Source of the DNA: JAPORK01 sp026710285
Lineage (GTDB): Bacteria > Pseudomonadota > Gammaproteobacteria > Pseudomonadales > Endozoicomonadaceae
Length of the DNA: 64,000 nucleotides
Direction: 5' to 3'
NCBI GenBank assembly: GCA_965201045.1
Contig: OZ241746.1
Coordinates: forward strand, 186,001 to 250,000
In this document: piece by piece, positions 18,967 through 28,794 of the stretch
Position numbering within the stretch: the stretch's first letter is position 1
Layout of the letters: each line of letters begins with the position of its first letter
The notes under the pieces: generated by a model
Told to the model about the DNA's origin: nothing
The model's input: the letters and a program-made list of their open reading frames with translations, nothing else
The model's database searches: none
Position numbers and translations under genes: made by a program

Positions 18967-19379
18967 TGTATGCCTGCATGCGAGGGCATATAGATATAGT
19001 CCGTCTGCTGATTGAACATGGCAGCAACGTTAATGCAAGAGCAAAAAATGATTACACACCACTCAACATTGCCTATGATTCCCGAGATATAGATACAATT
19101 ACTGAGTTACTTAAATGTGACAATATTGAAATAAACGAAAAAATTTATAAGGATTTAATAGCACTGTTGCATGACCATCCGCATCAGCTTGAAGAGATAG
19201 TTAAACGATTTAATAAGTGTGAATATACCGATTTTAGTGCAATACCCAATGGTGATAGCCAGGATTTAAATAAGCATTTAGACACAGTTAACTTACTACC
19301 GGATAATCATAATACAAAAACAACATTTAGTGATACAATACCGATACCTGCCCTTGACTGGCATGAAAATGATAGTTGA
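18966..19379 (+). CDS. Small ankyrin-repeat protein, probably a frameshifted C-terminal part (137 aa)
   Basis: Begins inside an ankyrin repeat: the frame upstream of the ATG reads YGTALMYACMRGHIDIVRL, a near-consensus helix pair, and is closed by a TAG at 18945. A second repeat follows (YTPLNIAYDSRDIDTITELL), then an acidic/polar tail without repeats. It overlaps the preceding signal-peptide ORF by one base (TAATG) in a different frame. It is the only ankyrin gene on the plus strand in this window. It is either a pseudogene fragment or a coupled ORF; as it stands it lacks its own export signal. Confidence 0.6.
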   Translation: MYACMRGHIDIVRLLIEHGSNVNARAKNDYTPLNIAYDSRDIDTITELLKCDNIEINEKIYKDLIALLHDHPHQLEEIVKRFNKCEYTDFSAIPNGDSQDLNKHLDTVNLLPDNHNTKTTFSDTIPIPALDWHENDS

Positions 19380-19930
19380 GCGACTGCGTGAATTTCAAAA
19401 CACCAATATTAATTAAGTAGCAAAAAATGGTGACCACTGATCACAGCTCATCAAAAAGGACACCGGAACATAACTGATGTTACTCAGCACCTTAACCTGC
19501 AGAGATATAAATATGTTAAATATCTTTGCGGGTCTGTGCATAAAAATTAGCTACTGAGGAGATTAGTTATCACCACACTGAGCTCCTTTATTAAAATTTA
19601 AATTATTTTGACAATAAATTATTTAAGCAGTAGTACTCGTTAACATTAACAGGTATAACTGCTTAAATAAAAAAGTAAGATTTTTTTTAATAAAATCATC
19701 CTGTCCCGTATAATCATGCTATTTCAGGTTTTAAGCATTTTCTGACAAAACCGCAAACTTTCAAATCAGCATTAAAAAAATATCGATGCTATCAACCAAA
19801 GTAAATAATAAATAACCAGAGGATGTTAACAATAAAATCAGCCATACCACTGTCATTTTCGACTATTTAATAATTTCAAATTGTTCAAAGCACATGGAAC
19901 ATTTTTGAATAGACTGTAAAAATTTAACTT
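19380..19930. other. Intergenic stretch, no gene seen
   Basis: AT-rich, stop-dense in all frames. It separates the plus-strand ankyrin ORF from the 3' end of RHS copy 4, which converges on it. I recognise no RNA gene or transposase motif here, although it may contain further IS debris given 18190-18660 nearby. Confidence 0.45.
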
Positions 19931-22900
19931 TCAAAATAAAATATAGGCATCTACATTATGATAAAGTTTTGTTACTCCTATAGTGAATCGCTCTATAATA
20001 CTCTTCACATAATCATATTTAGCTACTATCAGATTAGCGTTATTTTCATCAAAATAAACTGTAAAAGTACCCATCATACGATGGCTTACAATAAAACGTC
20101 CACTATTCATTTCAGCAGGTGGCGTTATAGATAAAGTACCATTATCGCTTGATTTAAACTCACCAAAGGGTTTAAATAACTGGCTCATAGCTTGTTTTTC
20201 TGTCTCAGAAATAAATGGATTAAATAGAGACGAAGGTTCTGTGTCGTTTTCCATTGTAGCTAAATAATCATCAATACTGCTTAAGTTTAATGGCTTATTA
20301 CTAAGTTTTGATGCTGTTAATACTGCTGCTATGTTATCATTCATGTTGTTTCGTGCATGGCATAAAGCAATTACAGCGTCATCAACCTGTTTATCAGTCT
20401 GAAGCCTTAGATAGCTTACTCCGTTTTCCTGAGTTATCATAAGATCCGGATTAATTTCCAATAAGCTACTGCGTAAATTTGTTGGCGCTTCTGTGCTGTG
20501 GAGTACAGCCAGTGGAACAGACCCGGTCTCTTCAGCCATCCCCGAAGACAAACTTTCAGCTATACCGGCACTTTTCAACAGCGGTCTGATACCAAAAAAA
20601 ACAGATCCTCCCAACTCTGTTATTCCTATAGCAAGCGTAGTAAACATTGCAATACTGCCTGTGACGGCTGCGGCTATGTTTAATCCTGTATTTTTGCTTT
20701 CTTCATTTGCCACCAGAAAAGGCATTACAGATAATAATGTATAAATCATTACACCAAACACAACCTGCATCTGACAACGACAAGCTGAGAAAATGGCAAA
20801 CCCTACACTTGCTGCAGAAGCAACGCCTAAAACAATTGATCCTAAAATATTAGCCCACTGTTTATGTATAGCACCAAGCCCAAAACTTGTAATATAGTTC
20901 ACTATTCTTATACTTTTTCTCATCGATTGCGACATATTACCATCAGGATCAGTCTGCATAATTGGATTATTAGCAGCAAAAGCATAGCCATCACCGGCAG
21001 GATCTTCACTCACAAAATAATGCTGCTGCGGATTATACGTGCGATGACCTTCACCCAGGAACTGCCAGTGGGTAACAGGGTCACTACGTTCACGATTAAA
21101 TCCGATTAACAATTGCTGATAAAATGGTACAATAACTTTTTGCTGATACCAACACATACCATAAGGACTGTAAGTATTAAACTGACTCAATGTGAACTGA
21201 CCATTTGACTGATTTCGGGTGAGAACCCCCGCAATATCTCCTTTGTAATTTTTTTCATAATACTGATCAATCACACCATCCATGGTTCTGGCAACATTCT
21301 GATAACCAGCTACATGTGTTGTTCTGTTTTGATAAGTATAAATACTCTCATTAATGAGATGATGACCGTAATAAAAAAGATAGTGGATGCTAAATGGTGT
21401 CTTTTCCATGATCTCTTTACCACTGCCATTATAATGGTAATAGTTTTTCTGACCCGCTGTGGTTATCACATTGGTTATTTGATTAAGTGAATTATAAGCT
21501 ATTTGATTTCCCTGCCCGTCGACAACCATATTGCCTGCTACATCATAATTAAAATTTTTACTAATAAGACTGCTGTTATTCCAGCTTGTACTAATACTGT
21601 GAATACGTAACGGCATATTATTATAATAATGATATGAAACAATTTTTTTTAAGGTGGTTGTTGCTAATGAATTTTGTAATACTTCTTTTAATGTTATCAT
21701 ACGGTTTAATGGGTTAAAGTAATAATTCTGGCGTATAATAACAGGTGTTTTATTTAAACCTGAACCTGAAAAAGCAGTATCCCGCGGACAAAACGGCAAA
21801 CCAGATGAACCATGACAAGTCATCGTAACCAGATTATTTTGTGCATCGTATTGGTAATTTAATAAACCTGTTGCACTATTTTTTCCCTGCTGTTTTAACT
21901 GAATAATATTATTAACAACATCATAGGTATAATTCCATTGTAATAACAGCTGATTTCTCAGTATATCCTTCACTTTATACCGACGACCATAGCCGTCATA
22001 ATCTATGCTTCTGTGCATACCACTTCCATAGTGTATTGCTGCTACACGTGCAAAAGAATCATAGAAGAGTTCTGCTAGTAACTGTCGTGAACTTTTCAAA
22101 GCATGATAGTAGAGTGCTGCCACCCTTCCCAGCGAATCATACTGTGTTAATGTTTTGTTACCATGAATATCTGTTACCGCAATTAATCGTCGGTTTAAAT
22201 CATAAAAGCGCTTTAATCTATAACATGAATATCCATTGTTACCGCTATGCACTTCTTGCTGTAACATGCCATCATCACTATAAGTGTATTGGGTGGTACC
22301 CGTATAATCTGTTTTTTTTATGAGCAGTGAGGTAACAACACTATAATCATTTTTTAATTGCAATTTTCCATCAATATATTTAGCAACCGGTAACCCTGAC
22401 AGGTTATATTTAAATGAAATAGTATGCCCTCCTGGCGTTATTATCGTTTCTGGATGACCATCAACTGTATAAGTGTAAGCTGTCTTTTGTTGTGAAGCAT
22501 TTTTCTTCCACAATAACTGCCCGGCGGGATTATATTGTGCTGAATAGATTAACCAGCTATCAAAACCGGCAGAAGTTTTATAGCGTTTATAGGCATTAAT
22601 CAGATGACCTGTCAGATCATAAACGTAATCAATTTCATGACCTGTGCTATCTTTTATTGCAGCTATTTCACCCAGTGAATTATATATTTTTGTTGTTGTT
22701 CTGCCCGCAGGATCAGTGGAAGAAATAGCTCTTCCAAAGCCATCATAAGCCATTTTAAAAATTTTGGTTCCTTGCTGCCATTTGTTACGATAACACAATT
22801 TTTTTACCGCTGATAAAGATCCCTGAAAAGCAGGCAATGTAATTTGTTGTATTGGTTTATCTAATTGATTATAATGAACTATCGATATCGCAGAACGTTG

Positions 22901-25366
22901 ATTAGAACTGCTCATCCGGTAACTGATCATACATCGCTCAGGATCATTATACAGCTTAAATATACGCTGACCATCGGGCAATATAATCCGGTTAACTGCA
23001 TCCATGTCATCATAATCATAAATTGTCGTTAGTTTATATTTTTCTCCTGATGAATTGATTATATACCGATATATACGGGTGAGATGACCGTAACGATCAT
23101 AAGCAAATTTATTTTGTAATAACCACTGACCAGCTTCCGCTCTGCCATTTGCAGAGATAGTTTCATTCCACTGTTGTAGTTTTTTTCCGGAACTATCAAA
23201 AATAATTTTATACCGTAAACTATTAGCACTGGTCACAACCATTTGATTCAGTACCGGAGAAATAATGTATTGGTAATGTATATAAGCTGCAAAAGGTGTA
23301 TTCTCAGCTATATTTTTTTGTATTAAACGACCATAATCATCATAATGATAACCGGTTATATTCCTCCCGTTAACACTGATTTGCTGAAGGATCTGGTTGG
23401 TGAACAGGCTGATTGTAACCGCAGGTAATTGCTGCAATTTTCCCTTTCCCAACTCAATGTTACTATACATGGTTTTGCTACAACCCATATGGTCTTCAGT
23501 ATAATAATAATGTCTGATTCGTACCGGTACCTGTGTTGAGTTATTATATATTTTTTTAAAAACTGTTTTTTGCAGCAGACCATAAGTTAATGCATTATAA
23601 ACATCATTGTAATAATAACGATTAGTAATGACTTGTGCGCCACCTGACTGATAAATCTGGTGATCAAGTACCAAAATATAACCAACACCATCACGATTTA
23701 ACTCACGGCGATAATAGTTATAAGTGGTCACTGGTAATGTTGCAACCAGTTTTGCACTACTTATTTTTTTTGCCGGATAAAAAGTTGTTGATTCTGGTAG
23801 GGTACTAAACATCCACATTTCAGGTATTGCAGGGCAATTCATGTCACCGTTAACAGGACAATAAGTTATTTTAATAATACGCCCATAATCGTCTTCATAA
23901 TGAATCAATCTTCCTGATTTATCATAGGTATTTGTCATAGTACTTATATTAGGCTTACCATCACTATCACCCCAGACTTTAGTCACTATTTTTAAAGGTA
24001 AGCTATAAGTAGCTGGTAAATTTTCAAATGTGGTATGTGCACAGCCATTGTACTTATCAGTACGACAGTAAAAGTTATTTACTTCTGATAAAGTATGTCC
24101 CGTGCGAGAAGAAATTTTTTTATCATTAATTAATAAATGATATTTATTATAAGTTCTTATTTCTTTAATGAGCTGATTATCTTCAAGCGTCCGATAGGTA
24201 TAATCAGCCGGTGCTTCAAATAACGGATCCCGCTTTGAATCATTAACAGCAGAAGAAATCCCCGCATTAAAACCAAGATAATTATGACCATTGGCATTAA
24301 TTTCGGAATAACCATAATGAGTGATCAGAGGTGGTTGACTAATGCTGGTTACAACTGTTGCAGCAGAGACAGCACATCTTGATAAATTTGACCCTGCATC
24401 TGTTGTCATCACTCTTATCGCATTGGTACAGTTATAATCAAATATTTTTTTTAAACCTGTAGGATAATCAAACCCGGTAATTAAATGCTCTTTATAGGTT
24501 ATATGGAGATCGGGTCTGCTTGCATCACTTTGTACAGGCAGTACAATAGATTTAAGTTGATTATTTGCGTTATTTATACGCACTTTTACCGGCTGTCCTT
24601 CAGTCCCCTGACTAATAACGATTATATAATTTCCATTATGGATAACCTTTATACGGTGATTTTGGTTATCAGTAATACTGGTTAATAAATGAGTTCCAGT
24701 TGCATAAAAAAAGTTAACGGCATTACCATCCTGTTGTTCCAGACGCATCTCATAGCCTTCATTATTAAGTATTTCCCGCAAACCATCTGCATAAGTAATG
24801 ATTAACCCTTTATGTTTATCATTACGAATATTAATATCTTTTAATTTATGGTAAAGCGGTTTCCACTGACCATCAGCATCTTTTTGTAAATAAAAATTTT
24901 GTCCTGTCCTGGTAATTAACTGATTTGAATGTGGATTAAAATGTGTTAAACCCCAAGACCAACCAACACCTAATCCATCAAAATTAGTCACACTACTACT
25001 ACTGTAGTTTATTTTTAAATTGATATCAGGTCCGTGTCCAAGATTACTGATCATACTACCAACTTTTATAAACGCTGTTAATGAACCGGTTCTTGGATCT
25101 ACTTGTGTATTCCACATTTTATTAAAATTAAAAGCATTAGACCATGGTTCTTCATTTTTTTCCTCATTAGTCACAGACTGCTTTTTACTTATTTCTTTTT
25201 TACTATCATCACTCCATGAATATTGATTATTTTTATGAATAAGATGTGATATTACAGATGATACAGAAATTGCAGATAAAAATAATTGATTAAACAACAT
25301 TAATAATAGAAAATATATTATAAACAATATAAGTCTATATATTTCTTTTTGAAATAAAGCTTTCAT
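19931..25366 (-). CDS. RHS/YD-repeat protein (copy 4, 1811 aa)
   Basis: Solitary, more diverged member of the RHS family, lying between the ankyrin region and the kinase pair. It has a strongly hydrophobic N-terminus (about 11-38), then VDPRTG, a YD-repeat shell with YDGFGRAISSTDPAGRT, an RHS core with SEDPAGDGYAFAANNPIM and TDPDGN, a membrane-segment block with a Cys-containing loop (CRCQ), and a conserved tail ending in AYILF. Its C-terminal block starts like those of copies 2, 3 and 9 (LG[AL]xHK motif after the core) rather than like the array copies 5-8, so it belongs to that subgroup. It lacks the conserved array spacer upstream and has no convincing Shine-Dalgarno. Function is inferred as for the other copies. 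Confidence 0.92.
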   Translation of the reverse strand: MKALFQKEIYRLILFIIYFLLLMLFNQLFLSAISVSSVISHLIHKNNQYSWSDDSKKEISKKQSVTNEEKNEEPWSNAFNFNKMWNTQVDPRTGSLTAFIKVGSMISNLGHGPDINLKINYSSSSVTNFDGLGVGWSWGLTHFNPHSNQLITRTGQNFYLQKDADGQWKPLYHKLKDINIRNDKHKGLIITYADGLREILNNEGYEMRLEQQDGNAVNFFYATGTHLLTSITDNQNHRIKVIHNGNYIIVISQGTEGQPVKVRINNANNQLKSIVLPVQSDASRPDLHITYKEHLITGFDYPTGLKKIFDYNCTNAIRVMTTDAGSNLSRCAVSAATVVTSISQPPLITHYGYSEINANGHNYLGFNAGISSAVNDSKRDPLFEAPADYTYRTLEDNQLIKEIRTYNKYHLLINDKKISSRTGHTLSEVNNFYCRTDKYNGCAHTTFENLPATYSLPLKIVTKVWGDSDGKPNISTMTNTYDKSGRLIHYEDDYGRIIKITYCPVNGDMNCPAIPEMWMFSTLPESTTFYPAKKISSAKLVATLPVTTYNYYRRELNRDGVGYILVLDHQIYQSGGAQVITNRYYYNDVYNALTYGLLQKTVFKKIYNNSTQVPVRIRHYYYTEDHMGCSKTMYSNIELGKGKLQQLPAVTISLFTNQILQQISVNGRNITGYHYDDYGRLIQKNIAENTPFAAYIHYQYIISPVLNQMVVTSANSLRYKIIFDSSGKKLQQWNETISANGRAEAGQWLLQNKFAYDRYGHLTRIYRYIINSSGEKYKLTTIYDYDDMDAVNRIILPDGQRIFKLYNDPERCMISYRMSSSNQRSAISIVHYNQLDKPIQQITLPAFQGSLSAVKKLCYRNKWQQGTKIFKMAYDGFGRAISSTDPAGRTTTKIYNSLGEIAAIKDSTGHEIDYVYDLTGHLINAYKRYKTSAGFDSWLIYSAQYNPAGQLLWKKNASQQKTAYTYTVDGHPETIITPGGHTISFKYNLSGLPVAKYIDGKLQLKNDYSVVTSLLIKKTDYTGTTQYTYSDDGMLQQEVHSGNNGYSCYRLKRFYDLNRRLIAVTDIHGNKTLTQYDSLGRVAALYYHALKSSRQLLAELFYDSFARVAAIHYGSGMHRSIDYDGYGRRYKVKDILRNQLLLQWNYTYDVVNNIIQLKQQGKNSATGLLNYQYDAQNNLVTMTCHGSSGLPFCPRDTAFSGSGLNKTPVIIRQNYYFNPLNRMITLKEVLQNSLATTTLKKIVSYHYYNNMPLRIHSISTSWNNSSLISKNFNYDVAGNMVVDGQGNQIAYNSLNQITNVITTAGQKNYYHYNGSGKEIMEKTPFSIHYLFYYGHHLINESIYTYQNRTTHVAGYQNVARTMDGVIDQYYEKNYKGDIAGVLTRNQSNGQFTLSQFNTYSPYGMCWYQQKVIVPFYQQLLIGFNRERSDPVTHWQFLGEGHRTYNPQQHYFVSEDPAGDGYAFAANNPIMQTDPDGNMSQSMRKSIRIVNYITSFGLGAIHKQWANILGSIVLGVASAASVGFAIFSACRCQMQVVFGVMIYTLLSVMPFLVANEESKNTGLNIAAAVTGSIAMFTTLAIGITELGGSVFFGIRPLLKSAGIAESLSSGMAEETGSVPLAVLHSTEAPTNLRSSLLEINPDLMITQENGVSYLRLQTDKQVDDAVIALCHARNNMNDNIAAVLTASKLSNKPLNLSSIDDYLATMENDTEPSSLFNPFISETEKQAMSQLFKPFGEFKSSDNGTLSITPPAEMNSGRFIVSHRMMGTFTVYFDENNANLIVAKYDYVKSIIERFTIGVTKLYHNVDAYILF

Positions 25367-25966
25367 TTTCAGTTTTGAAACCCTGATTTGATTATAGATG
25401 AATTGAAATTAGAAGAAGTTATATAGTGGAATCAGAAAATACTCTGAAGATATGAATGTTAGATTACATACAAGTCAAAACATTAATAAAAATATTCTTG
25501 TTGATTTTTTACTGTCAATACTGAGCTTAAAATTGTATATCTTGTATAATTAATTCCCCCCGCTTTTGTTCTATTATTGACAAATGCTATCCATGAAATT
25601 TTTAATTAAAACAATCCATACTATTATTATTGATCAGAATAACCATAAGTGTTGCTTATCTGATACCTTATCTGGCATAATAGATGAGAAAATTTTAACC
25701 TTCAAAATTATTGGGGTTACTCTTTAAAATAACTGCAGGAACCAGCCTATCGCTTCATCTATTTAATAACAAGTAAATTAGCGCAGGAGGTTTACGAAAA
25801 CTGCCTGAAAGCAGTACGAATTAATCCATTAAAAAAAATTATGCAAAGACTGCCGGAATCTAATAACCGAGAAGTTATATTTTCAACGGTAGTTGTCTTT
25901 AATAAATTCTCACCCTGCAGGAATGACAGCTCCTGGTGACCCTTCAGAGTATAGATCAGAGCACAG
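25367..25966. other. Intergenic stretch upstream of RHS copy 4
   Basis: No supported gene. The reading frame at 25792-26040 on the minus strand overlaps the palindromic element at 25967-25986, has no family resemblance and is probably spurious. The promoter of RHS copy 4 should lie in the left part, but no clear -35/-10 pair stands out. Confidence 0.45.
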
Positions 25967-25986
25967 ATTCCTGCTGTTGCAGGAAT
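25967..25986. repeat. REP-like palindrome of the GTCATTCC type
   Basis: ATTCCTGC/GCAGGAAT, an 8-bp stem with a TGTT loop, followed by GACA. On the minus strand it reads TGTCATTCCTGCAACAGC, the widespread family of short palindromic intergenic repeats that give VIPATAGI-like translations. A second half element (TGCAGGAATGACA) lies at 25916-25928. Confidence 0.7.
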
Positions 25987-26069
25987 GACAATAAAGTCAG
26001 AGTGGCAGATAAATAAAGAGTGACGATCTGTCTGTGACAATAAAGATTTATTTATCCGGTACGCTTAAG

Positions 26070-26109
26070 TCTGAGCCACTACATCTGAGCCACTAGATCT
26101 GAATCCCTA
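26070..26109. repeat. Three 14-bp tandem repeats after the kinase stop
   Basis: TCTGAGCCACTA occurs at 26070-26081 and 26084-26095, with a degenerate third copy at 26098-26109, in 14-bp register. The array ends five bases from the stop codon of the kinase-like gene at 26115. Function unknown. Confidence 0.7.
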
Positions 26110-26114
26110 CAAAA

Positions 26115-27257
26115 TCACACCTTACCAGCGGCTGCCGGATACATCTTCTTAAACGCTGCTAATGCCTGTTTGCCAGAAATTCGTTTAGCAGGGTCTGTTT
26201 GTAACATATCTCTCAAAAGTTTAGCGATATTGGGTCCCATTTTTTGTTGATGTACCTGCAAAAATTCATTTAACCTTTTTTCATAAGGATAGCCTTTGTA
26301 ATTATTCATATAGTGGTTTTTGCCTTCATAACTGGATGGAAACAATAATTCCCCTGTGAATATTTCTGCGATGGTACAACCCAGACTCCAAACATCACAC
26401 CCTGTCGTCTCCAAAGTAGCAACGGGAATAGGTTTTCTTTTTTTAAACTCCAGAAGTTCAGGTGCGGCATAAGGTAAAGTACAAGAAACATCATCTCTGT
26501 TCATCTGCGTGACAATAATTTTCCCCTGCTTTTTTTTCTTTTGAATAGCTATATCAAAATCAGTTAATACTGCTTTTCCGTCCATGGATAATATGTTGTC
26601 AGGTTTAATATCCATATGGCAAATATTGTGTTTATGAAGATATTGCACAGCACTTAACATCTCTCGTGTATATTGTAAACACTCCTTCTCTGTCATCTGT
26701 GGTATTTTTTCTTTCAGGTTACACGTTGCTAAATCCATCTGTATGCCAGGCTCTGTTTCTTCGGTAACTTCATCAACCAGAACATACTCTGCATCCAGGT
26801 CTGTAGCCGTAACTTTCTCAAGATCAGAGTTTAGTTCCTGTTCATTTATAAGAACGACTTTAGTCGTTTTAGGGTCACTATAGGTGGTGACGATATTTGG
26901 ATGATTTAGTTTTCTCAGGATGCTCTCTTCTTTTTGTAGCCCTTCTCTTATGTGAGGTGATTCATCCCAGGCATTTTTATAGGCTCTGAATACACCTCTA
27001 CCAACTTCTACTTTATGTACCTGACCTGCTGCTCCCTTGCCAAGCCTATCTGTTTTTCTAAAAATCTCAGTTCGTTCAGGTAGTGCTCCTTCAGGTGGTG
27101 TGTATAAATACTTTGTTTTCCCAACCCCCAGTTTTTTTGTAATCCATTTATACTTTGTTACCACAAACCGGCGGAAAGTTGCGTATTTATGTTTAGCATA
27201 AGCTGAAGGTTTTGTTCTATATATAAATAAATTTTGGAATGTATTTTTAATTTTCAT
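26115..27257 (-). CDS. Eukaryote-like Ser/Thr protein kinase (380 aa)
   Basis: A basic N-terminal region (1-70) without an obvious export signal precedes a protein kinase fold. The glycine loop is LGKGAAGQV (72-80) and the VAIK-type Lys lies in RAYKNAW (K94). The catalytic loop is HMDIKPDN (214-221, with Met in place of Arg of HRD), the metal-binding motif is DFD (233-235) in place of DFG, and AAPE is at 264-267. All catalytic residues (K94, D216, N221, D233) are present, so activity is plausible. The start has no strong Shine-Dalgarno. It follows the related gene at 27321-28418 after 63 nt on the same strand, so the pair is probably cotranscribed. A role as a secreted effector acting on host proteins is inferred. 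Confidence 0.85.
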   Translation of the reverse strand: MKIKNTFQNLFIYRTKPSAYAKHKYATFRRFVVTKYKWITKKLGVGKTKYLYTPPEGALPERTEIFRKTDRLGKGAAGQVHKVEVGRGVFRAYKNAWDESPHIREGLQKEESILRKLNHPNIVTTYSDPKTTKVVLINEQELNSDLEKVTATDLDAEYVLVDEVTEETEPGIQMDLATCNLKEKIPQMTEKECLQYTREMLSAVQYLHKHNICHMDIKPDNILSMDGKAVLTDFDIAIQKKKKQGKIIVTQMNRDDVSCTLPYAAPELLEFKKRKPIPVATLETTGCDVWSLGCTIAEIFTGELLFPSSYEGKNHYMNNYKGYPYEKRLNEFLQVHQQKMGPNIAKLLRDMLQTDPAKRISGKQALAAFKKMYPAAAGKV

Positions 27258-27320
27258 CAGTAAATAACCTGATTGGCCAGATTAAAATAAGTGTGATACA
27301 GACTTTTATTTTTTAGGTGT

Positions 27321-28418
27321 TTACGGATTAATCCCTGAAAAACGCCGGAATGCTTCAGATGCTGTAATACGCCGGTTAGGATCTGTCTGTAGCATATCTT
27401 TCAAAACAGCTATGCGCTTTGGTCCAAGTGTTTTATGATGTTTCTCAAAAAATTCATCTATCCTCTTTTGCAGAGGATAAGATTTCAGAGACGACCTTGC
27501 GTCAAAACTCTTGCCATCATATTTTTGCGGAAACAACTTTTCTCCTGTGAGTATCTTAGCAATCGAACACGCAGAGCACCAGACATCATGTGCTTGTGCA
27601 CTAAAGGCTATCTGCTTGTCCTTACGCAAAAAAACAAATTTCATGCTCTCTGGTGATGCATAAAATGGTGTAAGACTTATGTCTTCATAATTATTTGAAT
27701 CAATAAAAATTTCTCCTGGTGCAGACCCTGTCATCGCTCCATCAAAATCAGTCAGGACTACTTTATTACCCATCCACAGCATATTGCCTGGTTTTATGTC
27801 CATATGACAAACATTATGATCATGCAGATAAGCAACTGCATTTAGCAGGTTCAGTGCCGCTTTATGGGTCTGACTCCGGGTCATTTTTGATTCAAGTGAA
27901 TTTAAATCACCCTGAGCTATATCCATTTTTAAACCGGATTTTCCCTGATAGTTAATCTTGGCGTGAACATATTCTGCTTTAGATGGAGAGTCTGTTGGTT
28001 TAAAATCACTGTCTAACTCATCCTCTTCGGTTATGACAACTTTTCTGTTATCAGGATTGTTATGAACTTTAATGATATTTGGGTGAGACAGTTGTTGTAA
28101 AACCCTCATCTCTTTTTCCAGTTTCTTTCCAATTATATTTCTTTCAAGCTTATATGCGGCTGTTCTTTGTACACCTGATGAGTGACGTGCCTGAACTTTA
28201 TAGACATCGCCCGTACCTCCATCTCCCAAAAGCTTTATTCCTCTGACAATATCAGTAGACTCCATAGAAGGGGGAATTGATTTACTCCATTTATTCTTTG
28301 CCCAGCAATATATATTGACAAAAAATCCCATAAATTTCGTTTTATAGCGCTTCCAGGCTTTTATCTCTGTTGGCTGCTGTGGAATTATTGGTTTAAGTGA
28401 TGGTCGTTCTGGCTGCAT
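27321..28418 (-). CDS. Eukaryote-like Ser/Thr protein kinase (365 aa)
   Basis: Kinase fold, numbered from the chosen start: glycine loop LGDGGTGDV (about 64-72), Lys in AAYKLERN (K90), catalytic loop HMDIKPGN (205-212), DFD (224-226) in place of DFG, and ASPES in place of APE (254-258). The catalytic Asp, Asn and metal Asp are kept. An in-frame ATG at 28445 is possible. I prefer 28418 because the paralogue at 58095-59228 aligns from this Met, and both have a GGA-containing Shine-Dalgarno 9 nt before it. It shares with that paralogue the N-terminal QQxTE and NKW(S/T)KxxPP stretches and a 44-bp upstream block, so the two are duplicates flanking the five-gene RHS array. It is followed by the kinase at 26115-27257. 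Confidence 0.84.
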   Translation of the reverse strand: MQPERPSLKPIIPQQPTEIKAWKRYKTKFMGFFVNIYCWAKNKWSKSIPPSMESTDIVRGIKLLGDGGTGDVYKVQARHSSGVQRTAAYKLERNIIGKKLEKEMRVLQQLSHPNIIKVHNNPDNRKVVITEEDELDSDFKPTDSPSKAEYVHAKINYQGKSGLKMDIAQGDLNSLESKMTRSQTHKAALNLLNAVAYLHDHNVCHMDIKPGNMLWMGNKVVLTDFDGAMTGSAPGEIFIDSNNYEDISLTPFYASPESMKFVFLRKDKQIAFSAQAHDVWCSACSIAKILTGEKLFPQKYDGKSFDARSSLKSYPLQKRIDEFFEKHHKTLGPKRIAVLKDMLQTDPNRRITASEAFRRFSGINP

Positions 28419-28453
28419 ACACAAATATCCGCTGATGATTTTCATTAATTGTA

Positions 28454-28497
28454 TTCACTTTGTTATTACGGCAGCTGATAATAAAAATTAATACTCA
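28454..28497 (-). promoter_or_regulatory. Conserved 44-bp upstream block of kinase genes (copy a)
   Basis: The 44 bp starting TTCACTTTGTTATTACGGCA match 59264-59307, upstream of the paralogous kinase, at the same distance from both preferred starts (36 nt). About six or seven positions differ. It probably contains the promoter or leader, but no clear -35/-10 pair is evident. Confidence 0.5.
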
Positions 28498-28794
28498 ATC
28501 ATATGTTTTATTTGACCAGAAATAACCATTTTCACTGCATTGTTACGGTTTTTTTAATTTATTCGATGATGCCTGTTGCTACAGAGAATAATTCGTGCTC
28601 TGCGTACAGCCATTGCGGATTAAATGCGTGCAATAATCTGTACCCGGGAATTACCAACATGTGACAGGATCACGATATTTACTGTTCAATTCAATAACCA
28701 GTTATTGATAAAACAGTACAGAGATTCCCTAATGATACCAGGACAATCCATAAGAGCTATAAAATAATTTTAGCTATTTCGTATTATTCAACAC
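28498..28794. other. Spacer between RHS copy 5 and the kinase pair
   Basis: No gene seen. It separates the 3' end of the five-gene RHS array from the kinase genes that follow on the same strand. It has no similarity to the short conserved spacers inside the array. Confidence 0.45.

Noticed and set aside
25792..26040. 82-codon ORF on the minus strand between RHS copy 4 and the kinase
   Set aside because: Its translation (VIPATAGI) is the typical by-product of a GTCATTCC palindromic repeat; no family resemblance and no Shine-Dalgarno.
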